A stretch of DNA of 64,000 nucleotides from Coniella vitis (lineage: Eukaryota; Ascomycota; Sordariomycetes; Diaporthales; Schizoparmaceae), in contig WUJK01000002.1 in assembly GCA_011317545.1 (NCBI GenBank), positions 1,612,001 to 1,676,000 of the forward strand, in the 5' to 3' direction. The position numbers were made by a program, and so were the translations under genes. Positions 1-11,566 of the stretch are shown piece by piece (within the stretch, counting starts at the first letter, position 1; each line of letters begins with the position of its first letter). The notes beneath the pieces were generated by a model that saw only the letters and a list, made by a program, of their open reading frames with translations, made no database searches and was not told the DNA's origin.

Positions 1-311
1 TGTTCTCCGTATCGTGCCATCCACGCTTCCGGCAATCTTGCTTGCCAGTGGGGGTTTTGAGTTGGTAACTGAATGAGATATGCGACATCTGACGTCTCCA
101 AAAGTAATAGCCTCCATGGTATACCGTAGTAGTGATATGTATGTATATTCCCAACTCCGAACTCCCAACTCCCAACGCCGTGCCGTGCCATGCCATGCCA
201 TGCCATGATCCACGATGCAGTATCTAGCCAGTGAGTCAGCCAGCCAGTTAGTCAGCCAGCCAGTTAGTCAGCCAGTCAGTCAGCCAGTCAGCCAGCCCAC
301 CCAAAATCCCC
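1..311. other. Gene-free left edge, downstream of the GH76 gene
   Basis: No coding region is visible. The stretch lies beyond the stop codon of the neighbouring minus-strand GH76 gene and probably includes its 3' untranslated region. It holds a short run of TGCCATGCCA-type repeats near 180-207 and a GTCAGCCAGCCAGTTA-like tandem repeat at about 227-299. Confidence 0.6.
227..299. repeat. Imperfect tandem repeat of GTCAGCCA/GTTA units
   Basis: About 73 bp are built from short units of the type CAGCCAGCCAGTTAGT and CAGCCAGTCAGT repeated head to tail. It ends about a dozen bases before the stop codon of the minus-strand GH76 gene, so it falls in that gene's 3' untranslated region or just beyond. 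Confidence 0.75.
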
Positions 312-1972
312 TCAGTCCTTGACCATAAAAGCACACCCAGCCAGCAGCCCGCCAATCGTCGCCATCGTCACAAACACAGCGCCCGCGCGATCGCCCGTGG
401 TGATGGCCGCCAGCGTCGTCAGCGAGTCCTCCGTCTTGGACAGGCCCGCCGAGGCATCGCCCGTCGACGTGCCGCCGTCGTTGTCCGAGTACAGCGCCGG
501 CGCCCACGCCATCACCTGCGAGTAGAAGACGGCCGACAGCGCCGCCATCTGCTGGCCCACGCCGCTCGAGCCGTCCCACGCCGCGCCGTCCACCCACTTC
601 AGCCCGCACGCCGTGCCGCTGAGCCCCTTGTACCCGTCCGCGGCCGTCGCCGTGCCGCCACACTGCAGCGCCGCCTGCGCCGCCGAGGCCGCCAGCAGGC
701 CCGAGATGGTGTCCCACGTGTGCGACGCCAGCTGCGCCGTGCCCGCCAGCCAGCGGACCAGGTACGCCTTGAAGCTGAGCGAGTCGGTCGTGCACACCCC
801 CTGCGGCTCGCACGCCGCCTCGTACAGCACGCTGTCGTTGTTGAAAAAGTACGCCTCGGTGCGCGCCAGGATCCCGTCCACGCGCGTCTTCCACTTGGCC
901 TGCTCGGTGCCGTTGGTCATGTTGTACATGGCCGCCGCGCCGTGCAGCCAGATGCCCGCGTTGTACGTCCACTGCGTCTTGTCGATCTCGGTGCAGTTGC
1001 CCGTGCCCGTCGTCGTGCCCGACCCGAACCCGGCGCCGTCGTAGATGTTGTACTCGGCGTCGATGAAGCCAATGTCCTCCATCCAGTCGTAGACGGTGTT
1101 GGCCCACGCCGCGTACGTCTCGTTGCCCGTGTACCGCGCGAGGCGCGCGCCAATGTTGAAAAAACACCCGTTGGCAATCGAGTTCTTGTACGTGTAGCCG
1201 TTGTTGAAGGACCAGATCTGCCAGCGCAGCCCGCCGTTGCAGTCGCCCGTGTCCCAGCGCGTCGCGTACTCGTTGAAGACGGCCTGCACGAGCGCCAGCC
1301 ATTGCACGCCGCCCACCGACGTGTCGTTTGGGTTGAGGAAGTTGACTTCGGCCGCGGCCATGGCGGCGAGCGCCCAGAAGCCTTGGCTGTTGGTGTCTTG
1401 TCGTCAGCGTGTTTTTTCTTTCTTCTTTTCCAAAGGGACAAAAAAAAAGAAGAGAGCAACAAACTCGTCATTTCCCTCGTCCTTGGTCTGGTTGGCAGGC
1501 ATGAAATCATTATCATCGCCGACTTGGTGCTGCAGTGCAGTAAACGTCTCATTGACATAGTCCTCGTCTCCTGTATACGCCCAGTAGTCCACCATGGCGC
1601 CAAACATGGCTCCAGCCTCCCACCCTGTAGATGATGTGCGTGGTGATCAGTACTAGCAAGGCTCGGAGAAAGGGAAACAACCAGACAGAACACACAGTAA
1701 TACGGATCGGGCAAGTTGCCAGGCACATCGCCAGTGTTGTTGCCCGTATAGTATTTCATCAGGCCGTACGCTATCGTCTTGGCTCCCGCCTTGATGGACG
1801 CTGGGCAGCGTGTTAGCAGGCTTGGTCGTGACAAAGCAATGGGCAGTGATAAGTGGGTGGGTAGCCTGCTCAACATACTCTCTGAAGTCCAGTCGATATC
1901 GACCTCGGCCGAGACGAGCGGTACAGCCGCGGCTGCCAACCATACGGAGAGGGCTGTCAATGGCTTCATCAT
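312..1972 (-). CDS. GPI-anchored mannan endo-1,6-alpha-mannosidase, GH76 (Dfg5/Dcw1 type)
   Basis: Four exons (1972-1879, 1800-1696, 1624-1465, 1386-312) give a 477-residue protein. It starts with a signal peptide (MMKPLTALSVWLAAAAVPLV), continues with the GH76 barrel, and ends with a hydrophobic tail followed only by KD, the layout of a GPI-attachment signal. Family hallmarks are visible: an SIKAGAKTIAYGLMKYY helix, YYWWEAGAMFGAMVDYW, and the acidic pair in GNDDQGFWALAAM (Asp119-Asp120), which corresponds to the catalytic Asp-Asp of GH76. The third intron splits the codon of the second Asp. Many Asn-X-Ser/Thr sites fit a secreted protein. Dfg5/Dcw1 proteins are known to act at the plasma membrane and wall, where they are thought to transfer GPI-anchored mannoproteins to wall glucan. 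The start at 1972 is preferred because it opens directly into the signal peptide. Confidence 0.92.
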
Positions 1973-4159
1973 GACTGTTGTATGTTCCCCCGACGATGGG
2001 ATACCAAGCCGATGTAGTTTGTACCGGGCAATCTTGCCCTTAGGCAGCACGCGCAAACTCTTTGACCTTCCTGCCCTCTTATACACACGATCCTGGTGTT
2101 TTTCAATGCAAAGTTGTATTGACAAAGGCTTCTAGGAACTCCAGAGGCAAAACAAGTTGATGCTAAGAAAGAGGAAAAAAAAAGGTATATCAAGATTGGA
2201 AACCCCCAAATAACAAACGGCGATCCGTTAAAAAAGAAATCCCAGAGCACACACCTCTCCCTCCCCACGGGGCCAGACTGGTTAACACTCTCCATTTTGG
2301 GACCAGCTAGCTATTCATACACAGTTCAAACGAGAGTCAAAAAAATCATAAAAAGAAGATTAAACAGAACATAACGCAACCTAAAAACCAAGAGGACACA
2401 AAAAAAAGGGGTCCCTTGGCAAGGTTGCTTCGCTTCGTGAGGCGCAAGTGAAGCTGGGGCCTGGATGTGTGGAGCCTCCTCCTCCTCCTCCTCACCCTCC
2501 AGCGTAGCGAGGGCTGTCGCAATGATTTGATTGATATTTCCCTACAGTCTTTCCAAAGGCTTCCTGCTGGAGGACCGTGCAAATGGATCATTGCCGGTAC
2601 ATGTGCATGGCAAAGATATCATGAGACACCAGGGTAGACGCACATTGCTCCAACGCCAAGACGACGTCGTCAGCCTTTTTTGCACCTGTTCATTTCATAT
2701 TTAACCGTTTCACCCAGGCTTATATAGAAGCAGTACCTGAAAAGAGTGTGGACACATTGAATACCATCTTGACTTCCATTAAACGGTGATGGGGAGCGCG
2801 AGAGCAATCTCAGGGGGGCCTCCAAATTGGGCCAGAGAAACGGTACATTAGGCCGTATAGGATGATCGTAAAAGGTCGAGATGAGCTGGTCCAAATAGGC
2901 GTCTCTTGGCCCTCTCTGCCCCTGACGTGGCGCTTGCGCAAGGTCCCAGCAAGCCAAGGGCTGGGCAGAGCCTCGCTCGTTTTTTTTTTCTTTTTCTCTC
3001 ATGATAGTAGAGGAATATGACCTTGGGGCGCCGCGCGGTTAAAGCCAGAAGTTCGAGGTTGCTTCGCTGCACCGCACTTGGCGTCAGAGATTGATGTGGT
3101 TGGTGGAGGGAAGGGACTTTTCGAGTCACAGATCATAAGCATATGGCTGTATATGTACTTACTATACGTGGGCAGAGTACACAAGTACACAAGTTGGTGG
3201 ATCTGCCGTTGATCAACTTTGCGGAGAAGGTTAGTGGTAACCCTAGCTTAGAGTCTAGGTCATTAGGCAGGCCCTAGGCTGGGCTGGCTGGGCACTTGGC
3301 ACCCAAGCCCCCCCCCCGGTACGGACCACGGGCCCCTATACTATGGTAGCCCGCCTAATAAAACGAACTTACATAGTACATAGTACTTCGCGCGCATCCT
3401 ATTTCGTGAACACGAATACGACTTCATATATTCGTACCTTGACCTGGCAGAGACTGCCCAGTCCTCACAACGCAAAAGATAACCAGAAAAGGCCAAAATT
3501 GAACCAGTACTCCATCCCAATATACAGATCACGAACAATGTCAAGCATTTCGTCCCATGTGTTGCGGCAGCTGCGATACTGGCCGCGTAAGGCTGCAGCT
3601 TCGACACGCAGACGGCATCAGGGTGACCAGGGACGACGGGGAGCACGGTACGTGTCAAGCACACACTATGTCACTAGGATGCGTATAATGTGCCTTATAT
3701 GATTTCCCTTTTTGGGGCTGCAAGTACTCGGCACTTGTGGGCATTCACCGTCACCATGCACCGTTTCATGATATGATTTTAAGGCAATAGTTAACAGCTC
3801 ACGACTTACAAGACGACAGCGAGATATATTATTGGAACTCAAACGTGGGCTAGTAGCAGCGTATGAACCTGCTATAGGAGCGGATGGACCGAAGTGGCTG
3901 CCATAGTCTTAGATAAAGCCTTCCACAAGTTTCTTCTAGAACTTGAAACCCGGCCGTCGGTGATCAGACCAAAGAGTGGTAGTAGCAGAGACGAGACTGC
4001 ATCCCCTGTGAACCTAGAAGGGACACTCTGTTCGTATACTATTAATATGACAATGTCAGGATCCAATTGCAGCATAATACAAAGAGAGAGCAAGATGTCC
4101 ATCGACAGATGATGAAGAATATAATCAATGCAACCATGCATTCATTCAACAAGCAAGTT
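1973..4159. other. Intergenic region upstream of the GH76 gene
   Basis: I see no supportable gene in this 2.2-kb stretch. It should contain the promoter of the minus-strand GH76 gene at its left side. Notable items are two overlapping copies of TACATAGTA at 3370-3385, a run of ten C residues near 3309, and A- or T-rich tracts. Open frames here are short and resemble nothing I know. Confidence 0.55.
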
Positions 4160-4231
4160 GCCGGCTTGGCCAAGCGGTAAGGCGTCGCACTCGTAATGCG
4201 AAGATCTACGGTTCGATTCCGTAAGTCGGCA
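4160..4231 (+). tRNA. tRNA-Thr (anticodon CGU)
   Basis: The 72-nt segment folds as a cloverleaf. The seven-base acceptor arm GCCGGCT pairs with AGTCGGC, allowing one G-U pair, and is followed by discriminator A. The D-arm TGGCCAAGCGGTAAGGC is present. The anticodon arm TCGCA-CTCGTAA-TGCGA has anticodon CGT, which reads ACG (threonine). The T-arm carries the GGTTCGATTCC box B. There is no intron. A T-rich run about 14 nt downstream (near 4245-4260) can serve as the RNA polymerase III terminator. The gene stands alone between two protein genes. Confidence 0.95.
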
Positions 4232-4894
4232 TCTACAACAACCAATTTGTTTTTGTCTTTTGCTATTTTCGCAGCGCACCATTCAATCTCTCTTTTTCTT
4301 TGTCTTTCTGCGTTCCTCGTTAGATCAATGCCTCGAAGTTTGCAGTGTGATTTTTTTTCATTTTTGGGAACATCAGGCTCTTTCTTCCCTTTCGCTACAA
4401 ACAAAACATTCACATAACATTGTTCTAACACAACCCGCATGTACGACAGACAGCCCCTCACCTGAACTCTCCCTTGCCAACGATCCACTACGAACTCAGG
4501 CTTAAATGCTGCTCTGATCAATTCCCCCGCCGGCTGAAGTGGTCTGGATCGATTCTATTGGTTGGGCTAGCCCAACGCGTCCGCCGTCACCCAATGCTCG
4601 CAACGATGATGACCCGAGGCTTTTTTGCTGCCATCGATTGATGAATGGTATTGTCGATCGGCGGAACGCGCCTTTTGCTGGTCGTACATGAATGCATGCA
4701 TGCACATGTACGAACAGCAATTGAGACATCGTGTCTGTGTGTCTGTAGTTTTTGACCACTTGCACGCCATGAGGTTATATAGAATGGACGTCCCAACACC
4801 CGTGGATGATGATGCATGGCTGGCTCTCTTAGCATCTCCTCCTCTTGTAAAAGGATCTTGTTATCTACAACCAGAAAAAAAAAAGTAAAAGAAA
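4232..4894. promoter_or_regulatory. Upstream region of the GH31 gene
   Basis: The 660 bp between the tRNA and the GH31 start codon contain no convincing gene. The last 20 bases before the ATG are almost pure A (AAAAAAAAAAGTAAAAGAAA), a typical fungal A-rich leader. No specific operator could be assigned. Confidence 0.4.
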
Positions 4895-5670
4895 ATGTTC
4901 ACCCAAGACGCCAACCAGCTCATCTACACCTACGACCATGAGACCCTCACCATCACCCCCTGGGGTCCCAACGCCCTGCGCATCCGCGCCACAAAGAACG
5001 CCTCCATGCCCACAGAGGACTGGGCCCTCGACACCCCCCCGCCACCAACACCATCCCCTTGCCACATCGCCTTTCACAACGCCCTGACCCAAAACAACAG
5101 CAACAGCAACAGCAACACCTCCTTCGAGGCCTGGTCGGCAGAAGCGTCCCAAGCCCCCGCCGCGACCCTCACCAACGGCACCATCCGCGCCTCGCTCACC
5201 CGCCGCGGCAAACTCACCATCCACAACACCCACACCCACACGCTCCTCCTCGAAGAATACGCCCGCACGCGGCTCGACGTGCGCGACCCCAAGGCCTCGG
5301 CGCTGGGCGTCGCGGCACGCGAGTTCACGCCTCTGCACCCCGGCGGAAGCGAGTATGCGCTGACGTACCGCCTCGAAGCACTGCGCTTGCCCAGTGGCCA
5401 CCACCACCACCACCACGATGGCGCGGAGCGGTTGTATGGGATGGGTCAGTACCAGGATCCGTACTTGAATCTCAAGGGGTGTGATTTGGAGCTGGCGCAG
5501 CGGAATAGCCAGGCGAGTGTGCCGTTTTTGCTGAGCAGTGCTGGGTATGGACTGTTGTGGAATAATCCTGCCGTGGGGAGGGCGGTGTTGGGGACGAATA
5601 TCATGAGTTTTTCCGCGAGGAGTACAGACAAGCTGGATTATTGGATTGTGACGAATGGGATTGATGAGCT

Positions 5671-5702
<32 letters not shown>

Positions 5703-7135
5703 GCTACAATGACAAGCAAGAAGAGGCCAAGAAGACGGCCAAAGCCAACCCCAAAGCCCTCATCCAAGCCTACACTGCCGTCACAGGCCGGCCTCCACCC
5801 ATGCCCGAGTACGCGCTCGGCTTTTGGCAATCCAAACTGCGCTACCAGACCCAAGACGAGGTCCTCGCCGTGGCCCGCCACCACGTCCAGCAGCGCAAGC
5901 TGCCACTCGACGTCCTCGTCATTGATTTCTTCCACTGGCGCGCACAGGGCGAATGGTCGTTTGACCCGACGTACTGGCCTGACCCCCAAGCAATGGTCGA
6001 TGAGTTACGCTCCCTGGGGATAGAGCCCATGGTGAGCATTTGGCCCACGGTGGAGAAGGACAGTCAGTACTGGGAGGAGATGGTTGAAAGGGGTCTGCTG
6101 ATCCGGAATGAGCGTGGCTTTCGCGCCGTAATGGAATTCCAGGGCAACACCGTCCATTTCGATGCGACGAACCCGGAGGCGCGCAAGTTTGTCTGGGAGA
6201 AAGCTGTACAGAACTATGGACGGTACGGGATCCGCTTGTTTTGGCTGGATGAGGCGGAGCCAGAGTATGACGCATATGACTTTGACAACTGGCGATACCA
6301 CAAGGGCACGCAGTTGGCTGTGGGCAACGTGTACCCGCGCATGTACTCGCAAGGGTTCTACGAAGGCGCAATGGAAGAGGCGGGGAGGAACAAGGACAAG
6401 AAGAGCGGTGGCAAGGAACTCAAGGACCTCGAACCAAACACCGTCAACCTTGTCCGGTGCGCCTGGGCAGGGAGCCAGAAATACGGCGCCCTTGTCTGGA
6501 GCGGCGACATTGCCAGTAGCTGGGCCAGCCTGCGAAGCCAAGTCGCCGCGGGTCTCAATATGGGCATCGCTGGCATCGCATATTGGACAACGGATATTGG
6601 CGGGTTCCACGGCGGCGACCCGACGGACCCGGCATTCCGCGAACTGCTTGTTCGGTGGTTCCAGTGGGGCACCTTTTTGCCTGTTATGCGACTTCACGGC
6701 GACAGGTATCCGCAAAAGAAGCCGCTTGGGGAGAAGGGTGGCGGCAGGTGTGCTTCCGGCGCGGACAACGAGGTCTGGTCGTATGGAGACGAGGTGGCCA
6801 AGATTCTAGAGCGGTATCTCGAGGTGCGCGAGGGATTGCGTGAATACTTGAGGGAGGTGATGAAGGAGGCGAGCGAGAAGGGGACGCCCGTTATTCGGAC
6901 ACTGTTTCTCGAGTTTCCGCGCGATCACAGGGCATGGGAAGTTGAGGATGAGTATCTGCTCGGTGCCCGGTATCTTGTTGCCCCCGTCTTGTATCCAGGC
7001 TCGACCAAGAGAACGGTCTACTTTCCTCGGGGTGCGCAGTGGAAGCAGGTAGATGGCGACAAGACGTTCCAGGGCGGCACCACTGAAGAGGTCGACGCGC
7101 CTCTGGAGAGGATGCCGGTTTTTGAGCGAGTCTAG
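4895..7135 (+). CDS. GH31 family alpha-xylosidase / alpha-glucosidase, YicI-like
   Basis: A single-exon gene of 746 residues without a signal peptide, so probably cytosolic. The N-terminal beta domain contains ERLYGMGQYQ, a loop typical of the YicI branch of GH31. The catalytic barrel carries the nucleophile motif FWLDEAEPEYD (Asp452) and the acid/base motif YWTTDIGGFHGG (Asp567); the arginine-bearing MRLHGDR follows. The family hydrolyses alpha-linked xylose or glucose from oligosaccharides such as xyloglucan fragments; which substrate is used here cannot be read. The length matches YicI-like enzymes (about 770). Two oddities lie between the beta domain and the barrel: a run of six His at about residue 170, and a run of ten or more Asp at about residue 257 coded by a GAT microsatellite. 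Both are likely surface loops. Confidence 0.93.
5671..5702. repeat. GAT microsatellite inside the GH31 gene
   Basis: A run of GAT codons coding a poly-aspartate loop. It is in frame, so length changes of whole units would be tolerated. Confidence 0.85.
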
Positions 7136-7453
7136 GTGTTGGGATGCTCAACCAGATCTAGTCAGGGTCCTCAGCTTGAAACCACCACACTCAGGTGAGG
7201 CAAACAATCTCCTGCGCTAGGTTCTGAACATGTCAACAACGTATATTGATCATCATTGCAGGATTCCATGTGTTTGAGAAACCACGTGTCGCGAACCCCA
7301 AACTCCTGTTGTGGTATTGTAAAAGATTCCTTCCGAGACCACTCCAAAACAAATACCCAAATTGAACATATGCCGAGCTCAGCATGGACAATAACTACCA
7401 AATAATACGAGACAGTATGTGAAGCAAAAAGTTACACATGTCTTTCAAAGCCA
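7136..7453. other. Convergent spacer between the GH31 and cysteine-module genes
   Basis: A 318-bp spacer between the 3' ends of two converging genes. No gene is seen; it should hold both 3' untranslated regions. Confidence 0.6.
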
Positions 7454-9333
7454 TCATCTCCGATTCCCATCCTGTAGCGGTCGCTCATTCGCATAATTGG
7501 CAACCGGTATGAATCCCGGTATATCTGTCAGACTCATCTCAGGCGCCGTAGAGGGCCCTGTGACGGGTGGACCGTAGTGCCCATGCAATGAGTTTGTCCC
7601 TGGTATTCCTTCGTCGATGCTTCCCAACGCGGCGCCTGGGGGTTCTCCTGCACTCTGCCCGCTCATCGCGCTCACGCTACTGGCGCCTCGCCGTCTTGTC
7701 CGATTTGCATGCGTCATTGGTGGCCTGTTGACCGTGGTCGCTGACACGGGCGATACGATGTTATTGATACTTGCGTTCGTAGATTGGCGTCTTCGTCGAC
7801 GACCGGGCAGCCGCCAGCCACGCAGACCAAGGCCCACATTGCTCTCTGTTTCTGTGTCAGAGCCAGGAAGCTCGGATCGGAACTCGCCGTCAACACCCAA
7901 CTCGAACGTGCGGCGGGTTGGCGAGCCGGGACCGCGTTGAGAGCCGACATCGTCACTACCCGCCGACAGCTCACTGGCCTGGGAGTCGTGCCGGACATGG
8001 CCAGGCGCGTATACAAAATTGTGATAACTGTATTGGCCGCGAGAGTCGGCCGAGCTAGCCATGCTATACCGGACGGTTCCCGGCACACCAGGCCTATCAT
8101 TGTCGCGTGGTGGTAGCTCAAAGTAGCCTCTGTCGCCTGCTTCCGAAGCCAGGCTGGGCGTGGCCCGCATATCGGCAGAAGGGCCGCTCCAGACGCTGGG
8201 TTGGCTCGGCGCATCAGAGTCTCTGCGAGATCTGCCATTGCCTCTGAAGGGGTGCTGATATCCATCAGGTCCGCTGCTGGGAGTCATCATGAGCGGATCG
8301 TAATCGAGTCGGTCAATCTCGGATGGTGTAGGGTGCACATTCACATGGCTCTCGGATTTCATCTCAGCTGTTCGTCGCGTGCGTGTTCCTGATGTGGTTT
8401 CTCTGTGTGTTTGCACAGCCTGCTCAGTTTTCTTAAGCTGCCGTATGACAAAGAAGGCAGCAACAAGAACCGCAATGAGGAGGACCACAGCTCCAGCAAC
8501 GATTCCACCGATGGCGCCCTTGGATAGCCCGCCGCCGCCGCTGCCGCCATCGCTGCTGCTGCTATCTTTCACGGCTGATACCTTGGGCTCAGTAGAAGGA
8601 TAAAATTTGGCAGCAACACTTCCAGAAGTGAGGGTCGCCGTTGGCGAGGGTGGGGTGGTAACAGAAGTTGTGGTGATGATTACGGCTGAGCCGTCATCGG
8701 CGGTTGTCGTGTATGTAATGGTAGTTGTTGAAGGAGAAGTAGAGACACAGGAGCTGACGGCGCAGCCCATGTTTGTTGAGCAACAGCCATAGTTCATGGA
8801 TGCTGGGCAGAGAAAGTATCCAGTCGGGCATGTTTGCGAGTATGTCGATCCAACGGGAGCACTACAGCCGTTTGAGGCACACAAGAGACCTGGGAACCAG
8901 TCACATTAGCATATAGTAAGTGCAAGCTTGACCATCATTACATACCTTGTTCGCAGCATCCACCGTTCAGAGAGAAAGGACATGCGTAGTAACCGGTACT
9001 CCCCTGACACGTTGAAGTCGCAGCTGTCGTTGCATAGCATGAACTTTGTGCACAGGCGTAATTATCGGGACAGCAATCGCCGCCGAGTGACGAGGCGCAG
9101 AGTGAGTATTGCGCCGGGCAAGAACTGGCGCCACGTTTTGCCTTGGGCGCAGCGGCATCAGCACCAGAAGATGACCAGAGCCGCACATCTTCAGTGACCT
9201 TGACCTTGTAAACTCTGTGGACGTTCTCGCGCGCACCGGATCCCTGGTATAATGCCGTGACATCTTGAGGCAGAATGGCGGAAAGGAGCAGGATCGTGCA
9301 TGGCCCGCACGACCAGATCTGGAGACCCTCCAT
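7454..9333 (-). CDS. Single-pass membrane protein with three cysteine modules (wall-sensor-like)
   Basis: Two exons (9333-8946, 8889-7454; 56-bp intron) encode 607 residues. A signal peptide opens the protein. The ectodomain contains three copies of a cysteine module, C-x6/8-C-x7-CC-x5-C-x4-C; the intron falls inside module two. A Ser/Thr-rich, probably O-mannosylated stalk follows, then a Gly/Ser linker and one transmembrane helix at about residues 245-268 (AIGGIVAGAVVLLIAVLVAA), flanked by a basic stop-transfer sequence. The cytosolic tail of about 340 residues is hydrophilic and rich in Ser, Pro and Arg. The architecture (cysteine-rich head, Ser/Thr stalk, one helix, long tail) is that of fungal wall-stress sensors such as WSC and Mid2 proteins, but the cysteine spacing is not a WSC domain. 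The sensor role is an inference; the protein could equally be a structural or adhesive surface protein. Confidence 0.85.
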
Positions 9334-11566
9334 GCTGCTTTTGGACCAAATGCAGGGTCGCCAAGGGGACGAGGCGGGGGCGCAACTGAGCCTTGTATAT
9401 TGCTTTTTCGAATGCCCGACTTGGATCTCTGGCTCAACGCGTTTATCTCATCAAGAAGCAAGTCACAGAGGTTCGAGACCAGGAAACACGCCTCAAATGA
9501 GAAAGTGCGCTCTCTGGCAAGCCGCGTCCGAGATGGTGGACATCCGCAGGTAATCCATCAAGGGATTCAAGCGGCTTGGGAAGGAACCGCAGGACACGGA
9601 AGGGAAGGGTGACGAAGGGCGTAAGCACTGGATGAATGGATGACTGAGAGCGGTCACCCTGGAGCTTGTGGTCGTACAAGAGGGCGTAAGAGGAAGGAAA
9701 AGAGAGGACCGTAAGCGCATCTGCCAGATGCAGCAGCCAGAAGCAATTAAGTAAAGCGCATCTGGCCAGTGGAGACGGAGCTGGGTATCATGTGCGTCTG
9801 CTGTCGGGTTGGGGCGGCGGCGGGAGTGCGTTGGGCGCGCAATGTGGGTGCGAGGTGTGCGGGTGCTTCGATGCTCGATGCTTGTGCAGTGCGGCTTTCG
9901 ACGCAGCCGAGTACAACAGAATGGGATTTGGCGACGCAGCGCAGGCCTCGCAGGGCCTGCTAACCCTTGCATGCTGCCATCCAACCCACGATGGCTGCAG
10001 CAGCGAGATTCGGTAACATGGCCCGATCAGTCGCCCGGTGGCATTTTTGAGCGACTGTCATGTCCTGGGGCCCTGTGTCCTGCAGATTCGCGCCAGTCTC
10101 AACGTGTAGATGTGCTTTGCTTCTAGACAAAGACATCGCGACGGAACGGCAAGCATTGCGCCTTGTGGTCCCATTGGTGATGCGCACAAAGACGGCTGTG
10201 TTCTAGAAGTCCTGTTGGTTGGCTCGCGCGACAGGCTGCGGAAATAGGCAAAAGCTGGAGGCCAAAAGGACCAGCACGGAGCGAAGGAATAGTCTCCTCC
10301 ATCTCAGGTCCACCCATCAGATGGCCACCAGCGAACCCAGTTGGTGAGGAGCTCCAGCTGAGCCATGCCACGCATGTGTGCTCAAGCAAAGCCGCTGGCT
10401 ACATAGTATATGGGCTCTGGTCGTCTGCTCTTCCTCCACGTACAGAGTAGGGCTCTGTATTTTGCCCATTGACCAATTTCGCACCATGGTGGTTGCGAAA
10501 GGGCTATTTTGTGAAATGGCATTAGCACAAGTCCGTCTACCCTGGCTCCACTACCATCGGAACTCTGGACCTCGACGTGGGATCAGCAGGGTGGGCTTAC
10601 TGGAGCGAGATCCAATGGCGTGCGTAGCCGCTTCGAGTCGCAGCCAGCGGCGTTGCAGGCTGCAGCTACTACTGCTATGTATGTATGTACTGTGTGCACC
10701 CGCGGGCCGTGATTGGCTGTACATCGCACTCGGGCTGATGGAAAGCTGAGTGGGTAGGGTGACACTCTTGGACAGTGAAGCTGCGGGGACGGACTGCAGT
10801 CATCACTGGGGAGGAGGAGAAGGTCCACTGGCGCTGCTTGCCGTCTTGCGCGGCTTGCTAGTGGTCGTCGTGATGGTGGTGGTGCCCATGGTGGTATTGC
10901 CCTTGTGGGTGCATGGCGGAGAAGAAGAGAAGACATTGTCGGACAGAATGGATGAGCGGCTTTGGGGCTTTGATCAGAAAGACGCACTCTCTCTTTTCTC
11001 TTTAGTCCGTTGCACCTTCCCTCCCGGCTGTTCCCTTACCCCCACGACAGACGGGGCTCACTACTGATGTCAAGTACCTGAGTACCTAGGTACCTACTAT
11101 GTAGAGTACGACTGTAGAGGAAGTACGGAAAAACCCTCCGTCCGGCACCCTTCCAACGCAGCTTCCTATCATCGCAACAAACAAAGGTGAGGCGAGATCA
11201 AGCTTCCTTGGATCTTGGCTTGTCTCAGCCCTATGGCAGGTTTTGTTGCTGATGGTCAACCTCAAATTTGCGTGACCATGGAGCTTCACACCAGTTCCCT
11301 TCTCTGATAACCAAAAGTAGCATCCTCGAGCCTGCGTGTGGCCACACATGCATCCATATCATGTATTTTTATCAGATAATGCGATGCTCTTCGTTCCAAC
11401 AGTAAAAGGCCAGTACAGCATGAGCAAGTTTCAAAGTTGGTGAGTTATTGCCTTGATATTAACATGGACCAAACTTTTCGGCTCAATCGCGAGATGTGGC
11501 GTGAATGCAGTAGCCGCCCCTGCTTTGGATGCTTTTGTAGTAAACAGAACCTTTTTGTCCCGAAAC
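9334..11566. other. Intergenic region upstream of the cysteine-module gene
   Basis: This 2.2-kb region should carry the promoter of the minus-strand cysteine-module gene (its left part) and the 3' end of the zinc-cluster gene (its right part). I find no supportable coding region. TACATAGTA motifs occur at 10400 and 11095 (the latter reversed), next to a GTACCTAGGTACC-like palindrome at about 11083-11095. Confidence 0.5.

Noticed and set aside
720..1634. Plus-strand open frame of about 300 codons opposite the GH76 gene
   Set aside because: It is a GC-driven mirror of the real minus-strand gene; its Arg/Val-rich content has no protein-like pattern, and the minus strand has motifs and splice sites.
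4042..4521. Minus-strand frame over the tRNA region
   Set aside because: It runs straight through the tRNA-Thr on the opposite strand and has no recognisable protein content.
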